Assembly (NCBI GenBank): GCA_902602765.1
Contig: CACKSH010000002.1
Span: 117,420 to 181,419, forward strand
Source of the DNA: Paracoccaceae bacterium
GTDB taxonomy: Bacteria; Pseudomonadota; Alphaproteobacteria; Rhodobacterales; Rhodobacteraceae
Length of the DNA stretch: 64,000 bases
Direction: 5' to 3'
Position 1 is the stretch's first letter, and each line of letters begins with the position of its first letter. Of the stretch, positions 1 through 9,522 are shown one piece after another. A program made the translations under genes and the position numbers. The notes beneath the pieces are model-generated. The model made no database searches. It was not told the origin of the DNA and saw nothing but the letters and a program-made list of their open reading frames with translations.

Positions 1-698
1 TCAGCTTTTATCCTGGGAGCTGGTAGATTATGTAAAACACCTTCCTCTAGAAAATAGACGCCATTTGGCCCGTCGGTAACACAAGCCCACGAATTGAAGT
101 CATTTTCAATAACTTTCAAACTTGCCATTAAGTCATCCTTATTGGTGAAGTGTCTGAGCCCCTGCATTGAAAATGCAACATGAGATGCAATTTCTACGGC
201 ATGTTGAGAAACGGGCGCTTCGGCATCTAAAATACCAGGCTTTTTATATTTTCTGGCTAAAGAGAGAGTAGCGATTGCTGCTTCGCTCCACCTACTGTCT
301 GAAAGATAGGCATCGTAAATCGGAAAATTCGAAATACTATTTATAGCATTCTCTGGAAGTGACTTTCTGTAATTCACAATCTGCCGGTCACCATCAATAT
401 CTACGAGTACTGACGAAAAAGACGATTGCCAATTTTCTAACTCTAAAACGAACTCTGTATTTACATTTTCGTGCTTTAGCTTCCCGAGAATAAAAGATCC
501 AACTTCGTCGCATCCAACGGCAGAAAATATAGTCGAGTTTGCACCTAACCGTGCAACTGCTACGGATGCATTACCAGCATTACCACCCCCGGAAAACATA
601 GCAGTTTCCGCTCTATACTTTTCACTTTTAACAGGGAAACTATCCATTTTAAAAATTAAGTCTAAGGTCGCTAAGCCTGTGATTAGAATATCTTGCAT
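1..698 (-). CDS. PfkB/ribokinase-family carbohydrate kinase (3' end outside window)
   Basis: Reverse-strand frame open from ATG at 698 to the window edge: MQDILITGLATLDLIFKMDSFPVKSEKYRAETAMFSGGGNAGNASVAVARLGANSTIFSAVGCDEVGSFI...; GGGNAGNASVAVARLG is a PfkB signature-like motif. Absent from the ORF track because there is no stop in the window. Confidence 0.85.
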   Translation of the reverse strand, partial: MQDILITGLATLDLIFKMDSFPVKSEKYRAETAMFSGGGNAGNASVAVARLGANSTIFSAVGCDEVGSFILGKLKHENVNTEFVLELENWQSSFSSVLVDIDGDRQIVNYRKSLPENAINSISNFPIYDAYLSDSRWSEAAIATLSLARKYKKPGILDAEAPVSQHAVEIASHVAFSMQGLRHFTNKDDLMASLKVIENDFNSWACVTDGPNGVYFLEEGVLHNLPAPRIKA

Positions 699-790
699 AT
701 CAAAAAATAACCCTAAACAAATTTACCTAGCTAATCACTTGGCATGCCATTTGCAAAGATTAAACAGAACTGCTTCATATAACCTCCTAC

Positions 791-817
791 TGGCTGCATT
801 TATGCAGCCATTTTTTT
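791..817 (+). terminator. Orphan intrinsic terminator
   Basis: TGGCTGCAT-TT-ATGCAGCCA perfect stem followed by TTTTTTT on the + strand; no + strand CDS upstream. Confidence 0.65.
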
Positions 818-832
818 CTGATCAAACGAAAA

Positions 833-1102
833 TTAATACTTAACAAATTCAAGTTGCTCTGGAAGCTCAAACGCGTCAGCCAGTTCTAGTGATTTTTTTT
901 CTAACTGAACAAAATGAATAAACTTTGAAAGGTTAAAGTCCTGATCGTGCAAATCGTGCGTCACACCAATTACATGTCCTGACAAAGGTGGGGCTGAAAA
1001 TAGTTCACCAATCTTAGGAATAAAATCTTGTGTTGTTGAGAAACTAATATGGCCTTTTTGACCACTTTTAGAGCACTCTTGCCATATTACGAGTTGATAC
1101 AC
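833..1102 (-). CDS. Small hypothetical protein (89 aa)
   Basis: Intact ORF in an otherwise non-coding gap; no family recognised. Confidence 0.5.
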   Translation of the reverse strand: MYQLVIWQECSKSGQKGHISFSTTQDFIPKIGELFSAPPLSGHVIGVTHDLHDQDFNLSKFIHFVQLEKKSLELADAFELPEQLEFVKY

Positions 1103-1235
1103 TTCTAACGTGCCTCCACATCAAACAAGTTTGTCTGATAATGAGCTAATTTGTCAATCTTAATGATTATTACACAAATCTCTCAAGATCTTTATTCACA
1201 ATACTACAGCTTAGATATTTAGTATTCTGAGTATT

Positions 1236-2162
1236 ATGCTAGCCATCCATTTAATAACTGATACAAGTGCAATTTATAGATGGAATTTTAATAGAGATAT
1301 AAGTTTGGTATACGTCTATTCACTTGTTTTGCTTACAATGCTGGCATTTTCTGGGAATGCCCTTTTAACCCGTGCTGCACTAGCGAGTTACAATATGGAT
1401 CCCGAGCTAGTTCTCCTTTTACGTGTATTCGCTGGTGCCATAACGTTACTTTTAATATGTTATCTGAGAAAGTACTCGTTAAAAATATTTAGTAATCTTC
1501 ATTTAAAAACTGCCGCCGCATTGAGCTTATATTTGGTAGGGTTTTCTTATGCATTCACAGGGCTTGAGACTGGGATAGGCGTTTTGATCCAGTTCGGGGT
1601 AGTACAGTTGGTAATGTTCGCTTCATCATTTCTTTCTGAACAGCAAGTACCAAAAAATAAAAGTATTGGTGCAATCATTGCTTTTACCGGACTAATATAT
1701 CTACTTTGGCCGAGTGGAGATTTTACTCTCGATATGAAATCAAGTGTACTTATGGCAATCGCAGGTATGGCATGGGGAATTTATTCTATCCTAGGGAAAA
1801 ATGCGGAATCCGCAATATCCGCTACGACTGCCAGCTTTCTACTTTCCACACCAATTTGTTTAATTGTCATTTTATTACTCCCAAATAACACTGGTTTTTC
1901 GTGGTCAAATAATGGGGCACTGTTGGCAATTTCTTCAGGCGCAATTACGTCTGGAATGGGATACGCATTATGGTATTATGTTTTGCCAAAAATACCATCT
2001 ACCAATGCCGCAGTGTCACAGCTTAGTGTGCCATTAATAGCCGCCGCAGGCGGAATGATTTTTATGCAAGAATTAATAACACTAAAATTTATTTTATCGT
2101 GTGTTCTTGTTCTAGGAGGTATCGCAATAACAATTGGAATACCCAAAAGTGGTAGACAGTAA
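1236..2162 (+). CDS. EamA/DMT-family transporter
   Basis: About 10 hydrophobic segments in two repeats; true start may be internal to the listed ORF. Confidence 0.8.
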   Translation: MLAIHLITDTSAIYRWNFNRDISLVYVYSLVLLTMLAFSGNALLTRAALASYNMDPELVLLLRVFAGAITLLLICYLRKYSLKIFSNLHLKTAAALSLYLVGFSYAFTGLETGIGVLIQFGVVQLVMFASSFLSEQQVPKNKSIGAIIAFTGLIYLLWPSGDFTLDMKSSVLMAIAGMAWGIYSILGKNAESAISATTASFLLSTPICLIVILLLPNNTGFSWSNNGALLAISSGAITSGMGYALWYYVLPKIPSTNAAVSQLSVPLIAAAGGMIFMQELITLKFILSCVLVLGGIAITIGIPKSGRQ

Positions 2163-2268
2163 ATATCTAAAAATTGCCTAATACGTCTGCTTCATCAGCT
2201 TTTGTCATTTTATTTTACTTGTGAAGTAAACTGAAATTTAGGTAGTTTTTTGCCACCAAAAGTATTTC

Positions 2269-3564
2269 TCATCCCTGATACCCAAATAATCTGGGTAACC
2301 ACAAAACCATATTTGGTGAAAAAATCATTATCAGCAATGCAAAAATCAAAACTGCTAAAAATGCCCAAATTTCACCTATTATTTCACGCAAAGGTATATC
2401 AGTTACGGCATTTATAACAAAGAGCAGCATTCCATACGGGGGGGTAATTAACCCTATCATTGAATTCACTACCACAAGGACCCCGAAATGCACTAAATCT
2501 ATACCGAGCGCCTCACAGGTCGGAATGAATAAGGGCACAATAACTAATATAATGACAGTAGCATCTAAGATGCATCCCACTAAAAGGATTAATAAATTTA
2601 TCAGCAGAAGAAAAATAATTGGGCTGATTTCAGCTCCTGCCAATAAGGCTGATAAAGTCTGTGGGATATTTTCTTTAACAACTACATATGTCAATATCAT
2701 GGAGGCGCCAATCACTAAAGCGACCGAGGCAGATGATCGGGCACTCTCAACAAATAACTGATAAAGTGATTTGATAGTCAAAGCACGATAAAAACCAGCC
2801 GCCAAAATAAAGGCATACAAAGCAGCTATCGCTGCTGCCTCTGTTGGCGATGTTACTCCACTATATATACACGTCAAAAGTATCGCTGGCATTAAAAGTG
2901 CTGGAAATGACTTTAAAGTAATCAACGGCAATTGCGCTATTGGAACTGCTTCTTCTTTCCCAAAATCCCGGCGATAAGAAATCCATGTATTCATACCGAT
3001 TAGGACTGCACCCATTATCAAACCCGGCAATATACCTGCTAAAAATAAAAACCCAATGGAAGTGTTTGAAACAAGAGCATATAACACCATCGGAATTGAA
3101 GGAGGAATAATTGGCCCAATAGTAGCAGTTGCTGCTGTAATTGCAGCAGCATATCCACGAGAGTAGCGCCCACTTTTGACCATCATTTCTATGACTAGTT
3201 TTCCAATTCCTGCTGCGTCAGCAACTGCGGAACCTGACATCCCAGAAAAAATTAGCGAAGCCATAACATTTACATGACCCAAACCACCTCTAAATCTTCC
3301 AACAACAGCCACACAAAAATTAAGTAGTCGATCTGAGATTGTACCAGCGTTCATTATGTTTGCTGTCACAATAAAAAGTGGGACTGCTAATAAAAGAAAC
3401 CCATCGAAAAGCCTTTGAACCATAGTTTGGCCAGCAATTGCAAGGTCCTGACCAGCCACACCCAAATAGACTATGATTCCGGAAAGAATTGCATAGGCTA
3501 CAGGCGCTCCTAGTGCGGCCATAGAGAACAGAATAAAAATACCAGCTAATATTTCGATGCTCAT
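2269..3564 (-). CDS. TRAP transporter large permease (DctM family)
   Basis: 431 aa, many TM segments, motifs such as MSGSAVADAAGIGKLVIEMM and ATIGPIIPPSIPMVLY typical of DctM. Confidence 0.95.
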   Translation of the reverse strand: MSIEILAGIFILFSMAALGAPVAYAILSGIIVYLGVAGQDLAIAGQTMVQRLFDGFLLLAVPLFIVTANIMNAGTISDRLLNFCVAVVGRFRGGLGHVNVMASLIFSGMSGSAVADAAGIGKLVIEMMVKSGRYSRGYAAAITAATATIGPIIPPSIPMVLYALVSNTSIGFLFLAGILPGLIMGAVLIGMNTWISYRRDFGKEEAVPIAQLPLITLKSFPALLMPAILLTCIYSGVTSPTEAAAIAALYAFILAAGFYRALTIKSLYQLFVESARSSASVALVIGASMILTYVVVKENIPQTLSALLAGAEISPIIFLLLINLLILLVGCILDATVIILVIVPLFIPTCEALGIDLVHFGVLVVVNSMIGLITPPYGMLLFVINAVTDIPLREIIGEIWAFLAVLIFALLIMIFSPNMVLWLPRLFGYQG

Positions 3565-4175
3565 TAGGCATCATCCTTTTGAGTAGCCGAAAATTCTTCT
3601 ATGGGCCTTTTTGGAGGGCCCTTTATTGATACCTCATAACAAATCCAAGCGTAACGTAATATGACAACAATCATCAATGTGATGTACGATGCGAAAAGCC
3701 ATTTAATCGGTATCTTATCGCCAGTTATTGGCATTCTTAAAGTCTGGATCTTCTTTAAGTCCATCAAACGACTTCCGAATATTGAATCCCAAGTTGGCAA
3801 AAAAGACCAGAGCAAAGCAAAAATCATTATCAATGAAATAATGATTATAGCTATTCGCCTTAAATAGTCTGGGAGGGCCAGATACAGGATGTCAAATGTA
3901 ACATGATCCCGTTCCCGGACGACAAAAGAACAGCCCAAAAAGATCAACCAAACCCAAAGAAGTGATATTAGATTTATAGTCCATCCTATTGGTTCAACAG
4001 TGAGCATCCAATTTGAAAGCTGCTCAATGGGCATGAGCCAAGCTATTTTTGAAGTATAGCGAGCAAATATTTGAAGAAGAAAAATAATAAAAATCGCCGC
4101 CAAAATCATGGCGGCGATAAATTCACATCCGCGAGTGAGCCACTTTGCAAAATTTTGCATATTTGACTCCCTCAC
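3564..4175 (-). CDS. TRAP transporter small permease (DctQ family)
   Basis: About 200 aa, 4 TM, between dctP- and dctM-type genes. Confidence 0.88.
   Translation of the reverse strand: MRESNMQNFAKWLTRGCEFIAAMILAAIFIIFLLQIFARYTSKIAWLMPIEQLSNWMLTVEPIGWTINLISLLWVWLIFLGCSFVVRERDHVTFDILYLALPDYLRRIAIIIISLIMIFALLWSFLPTWDSIFGSRLMDLKKIQTLRMPITGDKIPIKWLFASYITLMIVVILRYAWICYEVSIKGPPKRPIEEFSATQKDDA
4079..4118 (-). terminator. Terminator-like hairpin inside the dctQ coding region
   Basis: Coding strand: ATCGCCGCC-ATGATTTT-GGCGGCGAT (perfect 9-bp stem) followed by TTTTATTATTTT. Confidence 0.5.
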
Positions 4176-4189
4176 AATGAGTGCAAAGA

Positions 4190-5200
4190 TTAATTACCAA
4201 GTGCGTTGATTTTTTCCAACACGCCATCTGGCCAACTTGCTGCAAATTCACTTCCAACATACTGCGCTTGAACGTGAGTTCGGAACGCGTCAAGATCAGG
4301 GCTATAGATTTCAACACCTTGACTACGAATAAAGTCTGCTAGATTATTTTCTTTATCTAATTGCTTCAAACGACCCCAAGCCGATGCTGCATCTGCGGCG
4401 CGCTGAACAGTCATTTGCTGATCGGGTGTTAAGCTATCCCAGGTAGCTTTTGAAAATGCTACATAGTTTAAATCTACTAGATGCGAAGTAAGAGCGATTT
4501 GCTTTGTCACTTCATAAAATTTCGCGTCTACAACAGTTGGTAGTGGATTGTCTTGTCCATCAACCGCGCCTGTTGAAAGTGCTGTATACACTTCTGTAAA
4601 TGCAAACGGTGTTGGCGAGGCTCCTAGAGCTGCACCAAGGAATTGCCAAGCATCTGTTCCAGGCATTCTCAAGTTTACGCCGGCTAAATCTGCTGGAGTT
4701 TGGACATCAACTTCAGATCTAGGCTGACGCAAATTCACATGACGACGCCCTAAATACATTACTGAAAGTAATTTTACACCAAGCTCATCTTCAACTGTTT
4801 TCTTGAAAGGATCCATTAATGGATCGTTAAAGACTCGCACTTGGTGGGCTGCATCCTGATGAACATACCCGGTAGCAAAAATTGAAAACTCTGGGAAAAA
4901 TTGAGCTAATTCCTGCGCAGACGCAATTGACATTGTCAAGTTACCACGACTGATAGCATCGAGCTCAGTCCCTTGAGCGAACAATGTTGCGTTATATCCA
5001 GGTTGGTAATCAGCGAAGCCTGCTACCATTGGTGCGAAAACTTTCGCCATAGCTGCCGATCTCATATCTGTCTCAGAACCAGCTGTAGCCAGAGTAAAAG
5101 TCATTTGATCTGCTGCAACTGTTGTAGCCGTAGTCCCAGCCAACATTCCTGCCGCTGCAATTGCATTCAAGACTGAACGTCTTGTTAATTTATGTAACAT
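4190..5200 (-). CDS. TRAP transporter substrate-binding protein (DctP family)
   Basis: Signal peptide (Tat-like RRSVLNAIAAAGMLAG), DctP-like motifs (LSTGAVDGQDNPLPTV). Confidence 0.93.
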   Translation of the reverse strand: MLHKLTRRSVLNAIAAAGMLAGTTATTVAADQMTFTLATAGSETDMRSAAMAKVFAPMVAGFADYQPGYNATLFAQGTELDAISRGNLTMSIASAQELAQFFPEFSIFATGYVHQDAAHQVRVFNDPLMDPFKKTVEDELGVKLLSVMYLGRRHVNLRQPRSEVDVQTPADLAGVNLRMPGTDAWQFLGAALGASPTPFAFTEVYTALSTGAVDGQDNPLPTVVDAKFYEVTKQIALTSHLVDLNYVAFSKATWDSLTPDQQMTVQRAADAASAWGRLKQLDKENNLADFIRSQGVEIYSPDLDAFRTHVQAQYVGSEFAASWPDGVLEKINALGN

Positions 5201-5250
5201 AAAATATTCCTCCCATTATAAACTATAGCACATTAAGTGCTCCATAATTC

Positions 5251-5305
5251 GATATCATATTTTTTCACTTTTGCAATTTTTAAGTCAAAATATATGATAT
5301 TTTTC
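5251..5305. promoter_or_regulatory. Candidate operator pair upstream of dctP
   Basis: GATATCATAT (5251-5260) and TATATGATAT (5291-5300) are inverted copies of an ATATGATAT core; the 13-mer TATATGATATTTT recurs at 6508-6520. Confidence 0.35.
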
Positions 5306-5337
5306 AATAACCTTTCCCGAATTGAAACGAATCTAAA

Positions 5338-6405
5338 TTAACTTTCAACCTTTACAGATTGCTGTGTCAATGCAGATTTCTGGATAGCCTCGATGACCCT
5401 TAGGGTAAAAAGGCCCTCTCTACCAGAAACAATAGGATTTTCTTCCTTTTTGATAACGTCAATAAAATGGATAATCTGATTGTATAATGGATCAGCGGGT
5501 TCATGGTCCATCGATAAGGCTTCTAAAGGTTTCCACCAATCACGTTCACTTTTTTGACCCCATAACGTTAAATCTGGAATAGAGAGAGAGCCATGTGATC
5601 CTCCGATAAAATAACAACTTTCCGAAGTCGGAGGATATACGGGATTTTCTTTTGAAGTCATCTCCCAGCTCCACGGCGAAACGATAGAGTCTGAGACAGA
5701 TATTGTTCCTATTGCTCCATTTCTAAACGTTAACAAAGCACCTGCGACATCTTCATTTTCAAATCCTCGAATTGACTTAGCTGTTTGCGCCTGAACAAAA
5801 TCAATTTCACCACAAAAGTACCTCAAGAGATCTATATCATGAGCAAGGTTCACTGAAATTGGTCCTGCACCCCTCTTTTTTCTCCATGCTGCCTCATCAA
5901 AATATTCATCTGGTTTATAAAACCAACAATTAGCATGAACTGCCCGAACTTTTCCAATTTCTCCTGATGAAATAACTTTGTTAGCTCTTTGTATAATCGG
6001 GTTATAACGCCTATGATGACCCACGAGTACTGGAACATCCAAACTTTCCGCCTTTTCAACTAATGCAAGAGCTTCTTGCGAAGAAGTAGCGATTGGCTTT
6101 TCAATCATGACTGGACAAGTTCTCTGAATGCAGTAGAAAGCCTGCTCACTATGCATCAACGTTGGGGTCGCAAGTATAATTCCATCCGGACATTGCTCCG
6201 TAAACATATCCTCTAGAGAGTGATATATTGTAAGACTTTTCTTACGCGCATAGTTTTGGGCATCTTTAGATGGATCCACAATTGCGACCAATTCGGCACT
6301 CTTTGTTTTAGCTATAACATCAGCATGACGCCTCCCGACAAGTCCAAGACCGACAAGAACCAATTTTACGGTACCACTCATAAAGCCATTATTTAACGCA
6401 GACAT
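5338..6405 (-). CDS. Gfo/Idh/MocA-family oxidoreductase
   Basis: N-terminal Rossmann VLVGLGLVGRRHADVI and EKPIATS motif. The listed ORF reaches 6504 via a TTG start; ATG at 6405 or 6381 fits the family better. Confidence 0.9.
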   Translation of the reverse strand: MSALNNGFMSGTVKLVLVGLGLVGRRHADVIAKTKSAELVAIVDPSKDAQNYARKKSLTIYHSLEDMFTEQCPDGIILATPTLMHSEQAFYCIQRTCPVMIEKPIATSSQEALALVEKAESLDVPVLVGHHRRYNPIIQRANKVISSGEIGKVRAVHANCWFYKPDEYFDEAAWRKKRGAGPISVNLAHDIDLLRYFCGEIDFVQAQTAKSIRGFENEDVAGALLTFRNGAIGTISVSDSIVSPWSWEMTSKENPVYPPTSESCYFIGGSHGSLSIPDLTLWGQKSERDWWKPLEALSMDHEPADPLYNQIIHFIDVIKKEENPIVSGREGLFTLRVIEAIQKSALTQQSVKVES

Positions 6406-6507
6406 TTTAATTGGATAAAGTTGCGAAACTATAAACCAAATATCGCGCGTTAATCTCCCAATATAATCTGTTCCATTCGTAAGCAAAAAAATCGCCGACT
6501 GCAATAT

Positions 6508-6521
6508 TATATGATATTTTC
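6508..6521. promoter_or_regulatory. Candidate operator, third copy of TATATGATATTTT motif
   Basis: Lies between divergent idh-like and gntR genes and shares 13 identical bases with 5291-5303. Confidence 0.35.
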
Positions 6522-6610
6522 GCTTTAGACAGATATTTATAAAACTTGAAAAATTACTTACCTAATCATAATCATAATAGAATGTTAAATTAATTTGGTA
6601 CATTAGCCTT

Positions 6611-7264
6611 ATGGGAAAACATCAAAACACTGTCGGTTCATCGACCTACGAAAAAATAAAACACGATATTATTTTTGGACAACTGGTACCGGGATCTAAA
6701 TTAAAACTTGAATTGATAAAGAGGCAGTATGAAGCCAGTGTTTCAACTTTAAGGGAAACACTCAATAGACTTGCAAGTGAAGGTTTCGTGTTAGCAGAAG
6801 AACAGCGTGGTTTCTATGTGACTGAGGTTTCTCAGAAGGATCTTATTGAAATCGCAAAACTTAGAGTTCTTCTAGAGTGCCACGCGCTCAAAGCATCAGT
6901 CGAAAGTGGAGACGATGACTGGGAGGGTAATTTAGTTGCTGCTCATCATAAACTACAACTAATGGAAAAAAAAATGATTGCAGGAGATGTCTCTGAAAAA
7001 GAGACCTGGAAGCGTTATGATTGGGAATTCCATCTAGCAGTAATAGAAGCCTGTAATTCTAAAAATTTACTAGATTTACACTCAATACTTTATGACAAGT
7101 ATCTTAGATATCAAATGTTGGTTTTTACATTTAGAGGTTATGAAGCAGCTCAAGAGCATCATAAAATTTTTGAAGCCGCACTAAGTAGAAATGGTACAGA
7201 AGCTGCAAGATTATTAGAAGCTCATATAATAAACGGCTTAGAACATACTTTGGCTGCAATGTAG
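6611..7264 (+). CDS. GntR-family regulator (FCD subfamily)
   Basis: N-terminal wHTH (YEKIKHDIIFGQLVPGSKLKLELIKRQYEASVSTLRETLNRLASEGFV) plus helical FCD-like C-terminal domain. Confidence 0.92.
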   Translation: MGKHQNTVGSSTYEKIKHDIIFGQLVPGSKLKLELIKRQYEASVSTLRETLNRLASEGFVLAEEQRGFYVTEVSQKDLIEIAKLRVLLECHALKASVESGDDDWEGNLVAAHHKLQLMEKKMIAGDVSEKETWKRYDWEFHLAVIEACNSKNLLDLHSILYDKYLRYQMLVFTFRGYEAAQEHHKIFEAALSRNGTEAARLLEAHIINGLEHTLAAM

Positions 7265-7287
7265 TTAAAATTGCTACTTAACGACCT

Positions 7288-7407
7288 TTATGCACCCAGA
7301 AAGATAAACACAAAAACAAATGCTGCCAATGCAAGAAGAACGTAAAAAGCTATCTCGCCACTTACTCTTGCATCGGATTTTTGTTTCTTACCATTATCTC
7401 GCTTCAT
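7288..7407 (-). CDS. Small single-TM protein (39 aa)
   Basis: Below ORF-track cut-off. Translation MKRDNGKKQKSDARVSGEIAFYVLLALAAFVFVFIFLGA*: basic N-terminus then one TM helix. No clear SD. Confidence 0.45.
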   Translation of the reverse strand: MKRDNGKKQKSDARVSGEIAFYVLLALAAFVFVFIFLGA

Positions 7408-7458
7408 AAAAATTAATTAGTATTTTAAGATTACGTTTCCAGCGAATTAAAAATGCAA

Positions 7459-7635
7459 TTACTCTGTTTGTAATTTTTCGACGCTCTCAATCAGATAATT
7501 AAGTTTTTTGTGATAGCCCTCATCATACTCTTCATGATGACCAAGGCTAGCAAGCATTTCCACAACTATAATAAGAGTTACTATCACTACACATACCGTT
7601 ATAATGGTAACCATCACTTTTAAATATGTATCCAT
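7459..7635 (-). CDS. Small single-TM protein (58 aa)
   Basis: Below ORF-track cut-off. MDTYLKVMVTIITVCVVIVTLIIVVEMLASLGHHEEYDEGYHKKLNYLIESVEKLQTE*, preceded by a strong SD (AAGGAGGGAGG on the reverse strand). Confidence 0.6.
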   Translation of the reverse strand: MDTYLKVMVTIITVCVVIVTLIIVVEMLASLGHHEEYDEGYHKKLNYLIESVEKLQTE

Positions 7636-7666
7636 TTTAATAGCCTCCCTCCTTCAAAGATTAGTC

Positions 7667-7954
7667 CTAACGGGATTTTCCTTCTATAATTCTTGGACCC
7701 TCTAACAAGCTCATTTTACAACCTTTTGCTATCTCACGAATTTCATCTTTCATTAAACCCATTATTTTATTTGCCGTTTCTTCGTCTGAAAATTTGGAAA
7801 CTGTAAAAATTTCGGTTGGAGACTTTTCAAAAACTTCACCCGAAACTTGTCCTGCGGCTAGGTTTCTGGGCATCATAGTTGACTCAATATAAGAAGTAAT
7901 CATCTTTAACTGAATCTCACTGACTGCCTTTACATGAACTACGCGGCAATACAA
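7667..7954 (-). CDS. Hypothetical protein, possibly dimeric alpha/beta-barrel (ABM-like)
   Basis: 95 aa intact ORF, apparent TTG start; ferredoxin-like length and pattern only. Confidence 0.5.
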   Translation of the reverse strand: MYCRVVHVKAVSEIQLKMITSYIESTMMPRNLAAGQVSGEVFEKSPTEIFTVSKFSDEETANKIMGLMKDEIREIAKGCKMSLLEGPRIIEGKSR

Positions 7955-7984
7955 AACTTGATCTCATCCAATTTAAATTAATAA

Positions 7985-9352
7985 TTATTTACCAAATTCT
8001 TCCAGAAGTTTACAATATCCAATTTGACTTTTCTTAAAGCTAGAAAGTCTAAAAAATTCATTTGGCGCATGTATTTTTTCGTCATCTAGGCCAAAAGCAA
8101 ACATAGTTGCATGAATACCCAACTCTGACAATAAGGTAGACATCACTGGAATAGATCCTCCAACTCGGGTCTCCAATGGCTCTTTTCCATATAAATCGTG
8201 TAAAACCCGGCCCGCTATTTGACTGGAGTTATGGCCTCTTGGGACCAGAAATGGATCAGCATCACCAGCAAGTTTTTTAACCTCAGCTTTAACTCCCGGT
8301 GGTCGGTTATTTTCAACATGCTGTTTTATTAAATCATATATTCTTTCAGGCTTCTGGTTAGCGACTAGCCTACACGTGATTTTTGCGTGAGCTTGAGAAG
8401 GCAATACTGTTTTAGAGCCTCCACCTTGATATCCACCCCATATCCCGTTCAGCTCTAAAGTTGGACGTGCCCAAAGTCTTTCTTGCACAGTATAACCCGT
8501 CTCCCCAAAAGTTTCCGGAACACCTAATTTTTCTACATAGTCCTTTTCATCGAATGGCAGCCCAGCAAACATTTCCTTTTCTTCGTCCGATAATTCGATA
8601 ACATCATCATAAAATCCATCTATTGTTATTCTACCATCGAGATCTTTCATTGATGCTATTAAATGTGACAATGCGTGTATCGGATTGGCTATACCACCGC
8701 CATGAGTTCCAGAATGTTGATCACCACTCGCTCCAGTTACCGTAATCTCACACCCAACTAACCCTCGTAAGGCATAAACCAAACTCGGCTGATCCTCAGA
8801 CCACTGTCCTCCATCAGATGAAAATATCATATCTGCTTTCAATAGTTCTATATTGTCTTTTATAAATGGACCAATCGTGGGCGAGCCAATTTCTTCCTGT
8901 CCTTCATAAAAAAACTTAACATTCACGGGCAGCTTTTTGTCACCCGAAATAAGAGCTTCGATTGCCAAAATTGGCGCTAACATATTTCCTTTATCATCTG
9001 ATGCACCACGACCATAAATTTTTCCATCCTTAACAAGTGGTGTAAAAGGTGGACTATCCCAAAGTTCATAAGGATCAGCCGGCTGAACATCGAAATGTCC
9101 ATATATTAATACAGTCGGCTTATCATCTCCAGCATTTAGCCAGTCTCCATAAACAACTGGGTGTGTTTGTGTTTTCATCAATCGAGCATTTGAAATTCCA
9201 ATTGACTGCAACTTAGATACGACCCATTCACCTGCTTTAACAACATCCTGAAAATGTTCATCCGCAGCCGATACTGATGGAATTGATATGAATTCGCTTA
9301 GCTCATCCACAAAACGGTCCTGATTTTCTTCAAGATAAGATTCCCAAGCCAT
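7985..9352 (-). CDS. M20 family dipeptidase/metallopeptidase
   Basis: VLIYGHFDVQPADP, GRGASDDKGN, FYEGQEEIGSP metal-ligand motifs. Confidence 0.95.
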   Translation of the reverse strand: MAWESYLEENQDRFVDELSEFISIPSVSAADEHFQDVVKAGEWVVSKLQSIGISNARLMKTQTHPVVYGDWLNAGDDKPTVLIYGHFDVQPADPYELWDSPPFTPLVKDGKIYGRGASDDKGNMLAPILAIEALISGDKKLPVNVKFFYEGQEEIGSPTIGPFIKDNIELLKADMIFSSDGGQWSEDQPSLVYALRGLVGCEITVTGASGDQHSGTHGGGIANPIHALSHLIASMKDLDGRITIDGFYDDVIELSDEEKEMFAGLPFDEKDYVEKLGVPETFGETGYTVQERLWARPTLELNGIWGGYQGGGSKTVLPSQAHAKITCRLVANQKPERIYDLIKQHVENNRPPGVKAEVKKLAGDADPFLVPRGHNSSQIAGRVLHDLYGKEPLETRVGGSIPVMSTLLSELGIHATMFAFGLDDEKIHAPNEFFRLSSFKKSQIGYCKLLEEFGK

Positions 9353-9522
9353 GACTGCTGTCCCTTAAAAGTTTTGAGATATTGCCGAAAAATAGATTGG
9401 ACTCAAATGGAGAAAGTAAGCAAGCAGAATCCTGAAAAGAACTCAGAGCTTGTTAATTTTTAAAAACACTGTGATTAATATACTTAGGAAATTAAATACT
9501 ACCATTTTGGAAAATAGTAATC

